Positions 5,110-6,730 of a stretch of 6,730 nucleotides of DNA are shown here, piece after piece. The first letter of the stretch is position 1, and each line of letters opens with the position of its first letter. A program made the translations under genes and the position numbers. Where the stretch lies: positions 1-6,730 of the forward strand of contig JADHUQ010000129.1 of assembly GCA_016784425.1 (NCBI GenBank), in the 5' to 3' direction. The DNA comes from Candidatus Delongbacteria bacterium (lineage in GTDB: Bacteria; CAIWAD01; BS150m-G50). The notes under the pieces are model-generated. The model saw only the letters and a program-made list of their open reading frames with translations, ran no database searches and was not told the origin of the DNA.

Positions 5110-6730
5110 ATGAGGATCAGATTCTCAACAACGTTCATGCTTTTAGCATTCACGATGCCAGTTCTGGCCGGTAATATTACCGACAATCTGGCTGAGGAGA
5201 TAATGCAGCTGGCCCCGGGTGAGACAATTCGCACCCTGGTAATGATGGCCGAACAGTACCCGACCTATGAACAGGATCTGGCGATGCACTCGGCGCGTGT
5301 CCCACTGGCGGAGCGGCATGAGCAGATTCTGACCGGATTGAAAGCTCTGGCTGAAGCTACCCAGCAGGATGTTCGTCAACAGTTGGCGACCCAGGCCCGC
5401 AACGGGGCAGTGGTTGACTGGCACCCCTTCTTTATCGCTAATATGATCGCGGTGGAAGCGGTTCCGGAAGTTATCCGCGAACTGGAACAGCGGGATGATA
5501 TCGGGGATATCTACTTCGATTATCCAGTCGAAAACATTCAGCCGATCATCCAGGAGTCGGATGACCGTCCCTCCGGCAACGGGCTGACCGTAATCAATGC
5601 CGACCGGGTCTGGTACGAGCTGGGCATTATCGGCGAAGGGGCTCTGGTCTGCAACCTCGATACAGGTGTGGATGGCTCACATACCGCCCTCACCGATCGC
5701 TGGCGCGGAAACCATGCCTCGGCAGCTGAGTGTTTCTACGACCCGGTGCTGAACCAGACTTATCCCTACGATTCCGGCTCACATGGTACCCATACCATGG
5801 GCACTATAACCGGAATGTCGCCGGTTACTGGTGACACCGTAGGTGTGGCTTTCGGCGCTGAATGGATCGCCGCTGCCACCTGCGATCATCCGCAGGGTGA
5901 TGACACCGTCGCCCTGCTGTTCCAGTCCTTTGAATGGGCGGTTGATCCGGATGGCGATCCCGGTACCATGGAGGATGTACCGGACGTGATCAGCAACTCC
6001 TGGGGCATCCCGCACTCCTGGCTACCGCAATGTGACGAAACCTATTGGGTGGTGATAGACAACTGTGAGGCAGCCGGATCGCTGGTAGTGTTCGCCGCCG
6101 GCAATGAAGCCAGCGTTGGACTACGCTCTCCCGCTTCCCGTGCCACCACTGAATACAGCACCTTCTCAGTTGGCGCACTGGATATCTCCAATCCGGATAA
6201 TCCCTATGTGGCCTCTTTTTCCAGCCGGGGACCCTCCCTATGCACCACCGATCCGATCCTGATGATCAAGCCGGAAGTCTCCGCGCCTGGTGTCAACATT
6301 TACTCGTCGGTACCCGGTGGTGGCTATGCCGGCGGCTGGAGTGGCACTTCCATGGCCTGCCCGCATGTTGCCGGACTGGCCGGATTGATGCGTAGCGCCA
6401 ATCCCGGTCTCGATGTCACGACCATGAAGCAGATCATCATGGACACTGCCATTGATATCGATGCCACCGGTAACGACAACAATACCGGCTGGGGTATGAT
6501 TGACTGCTATGAAGCGGTGCTGGCAGTGTTGAACGGGGCGGTTTATCACGATCATGAAATCACCTCCGACGACAATGACAACGGGATCCCCGACATCGGG
6601 GAGACGGTCACCCTCAATGTAAGGTTGCGCAACATCGGCAATGAGAACATCACCGATGCTACCGGTACATTATCCTGCGCTTCCCCCTGGATCACCTTCA
6701 ACAACGCCAGCTCCACCTACGACCCCTTTG
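5110..6730 (+). CDS. Secreted subtilisin-like serine protease, tandem paralogue (3' truncated by window end)
   Basis: The frame is open from the ATG to the right edge (540 whole codons), so the C-terminus is not seen. The product begins with a signal peptide (basic R2/R4, hydrophobic 9-19, likely cleavage after A20 in PVLA|GNITD), then an I9-like propeptide (21-145) and an S8 domain of the bacillopeptidase F-like type (about 155-472). The catalytic set is D184, H225, oxyanion N332 and S414, all in intact motifs, so it should be an active extracellular protease. The head is about 83% identical to the preceding gene. After residue 472 it differs completely: residues 487-498 form an EF-hand-like loop (D-x-N-x-N-G...E) that opens a CARDB-like or related beta-sandwich domain with the pattern GETVTLNVRLRNIGN. 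Compared with the first protease it lacks 6 residues at the propeptide-catalytic junction and 3 in a loop near 262-271. Own ribosome binding site and upstream terminator suggest separate expression. Whether it ends in a T9SS sorting domain cannot be seen. Confidence 0.93.
   Translation, partial: MRIRFSTTFMLLAFTMPVLAGNITDNLAEEIMQLAPGETIRTLVMMAEQYPTYEQDLAMHSARVPLAERHEQILTGLKALAEATQQDVRQQLATQARNGAVVDWHPFFIANMIAVEAVPEVIRELEQRDDIGDIYFDYPVENIQPIIQESDDRPSGNGLTVINADRVWYELGIIGEGALVCNLDTGVDGSHTALTDRWRGNHASAAECFYDPVLNQTYPYDSGSHGTHTMGTITGMSPVTGDTVGVAFGAEWIAAATCDHPQGDDTVALLFQSFEWAVDPDGDPGTMEDVPDVISNSWGIPHSWLPQCDETYWVVIDNCEAAGSLVVFAAGNEASVGLRSPASRATTEYSTFSVGALDISNPDNPYVASFSSRGPSLCTTDPILMIKPEVSAPGVNIYSSVPGGGYAGGWSGTSMACPHVAGLAGLMRSANPGLDVTTMKQIIMDTAIDIDATGNDNNTGWGMIDCYEAVLAVLNGAVYHDHEITSDDNDNGIPDIGETVTLNVRLRNIGNENITDATGTLSCASPWITFNNASSTYDPF
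5170..6522 (+). repeat. Paralogous propeptide-catalytic unit, copy 2
   Basis: Counterpart of 638-2017, encoding residues 21-471 of the second subtilase. Several runs are identical at DNA level, for example 32 bases at 5923-5954 and 1418-1449. Most other differences fall on third codon positions, as expected of a duplication kept under purifying selection. Confidence 0.9.

Noticed and set aside
1..6730. Toxin-antitoxin, phage-defence, CRISPR or mobile-element system
   Set aside because: No repeats with spacers, transposase, integrase, nuclease or small antitoxin-like genes are present; the window is occupied by secreted proteases and one sorting-domain tail.

Overview
The window shows a stretch of a secretome locus from what is probably an FCB-superphylum bacterium (Bacteroidetes/Ignavibacteria relatives or candidate phyla such as Zixibacteria, KSB1 or Cloacimonetes). 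The evidence is a type IX secretion (T9SS) type A sorting-domain tail at the left edge, large multi-domain secreted proteases carrying carboxypeptidase-regulatory-like, Ig/ASH-like and FnIII-like modules, strong GGAGG ribosome binding sites and moderately high GC. The phylum is an inference; no rRNA or other marker gene is present.

Layout, all on the + strand: (1) bases 1-184 are the last 60 codons of a secreted protein ending in a T9SS sorting domain, followed by a hairpin terminator. (2) Bases 185-568 are a non-coding stretch with that terminator, a weak promoter candidate, a GC-rich hairpin and the ribosome binding site of the next gene. (3) Bases 569-4849 encode a complete 1426-residue secreted subtilase of the bacillopeptidase F-like type. 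It has signal peptide, I9-like propeptide, S8 catalytic domain with an intact Asp/His/Asn/Ser set, two carboxypeptidase-regulatory-like modules, a large beta-sandwich module, an ASH-like domain, a second Ig-like domain that appears to be split by an inserted glutamine-amidotransferase-like (ThuA-like) domain, and a final FnIII-like domain. A strong intrinsic terminator follows. (4) Bases 4850-5109 are a structured intergenic region with its own promoter candidate. (5) Bases 5110-6730 are the 5' part of a second subtilase, cut by the window edge. Its signal peptide cleavage region, propeptide and catalytic domain are about 83% identical to the first by my hand alignment, but its sequence departs abruptly from the first one right after the catalytic domain.

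The two proteases are tandem paralogues, each with its own ribosome binding site and probably its own transcription unit. They keep the same propeptide-catalytic head and carry different C-terminal accessory tails, which suggests diversification by tail exchange. Their likely role is extracellular or cell-surface protein degradation. I see no RNA genes, CRISPR arrays, insertion sequences or attachment sites.
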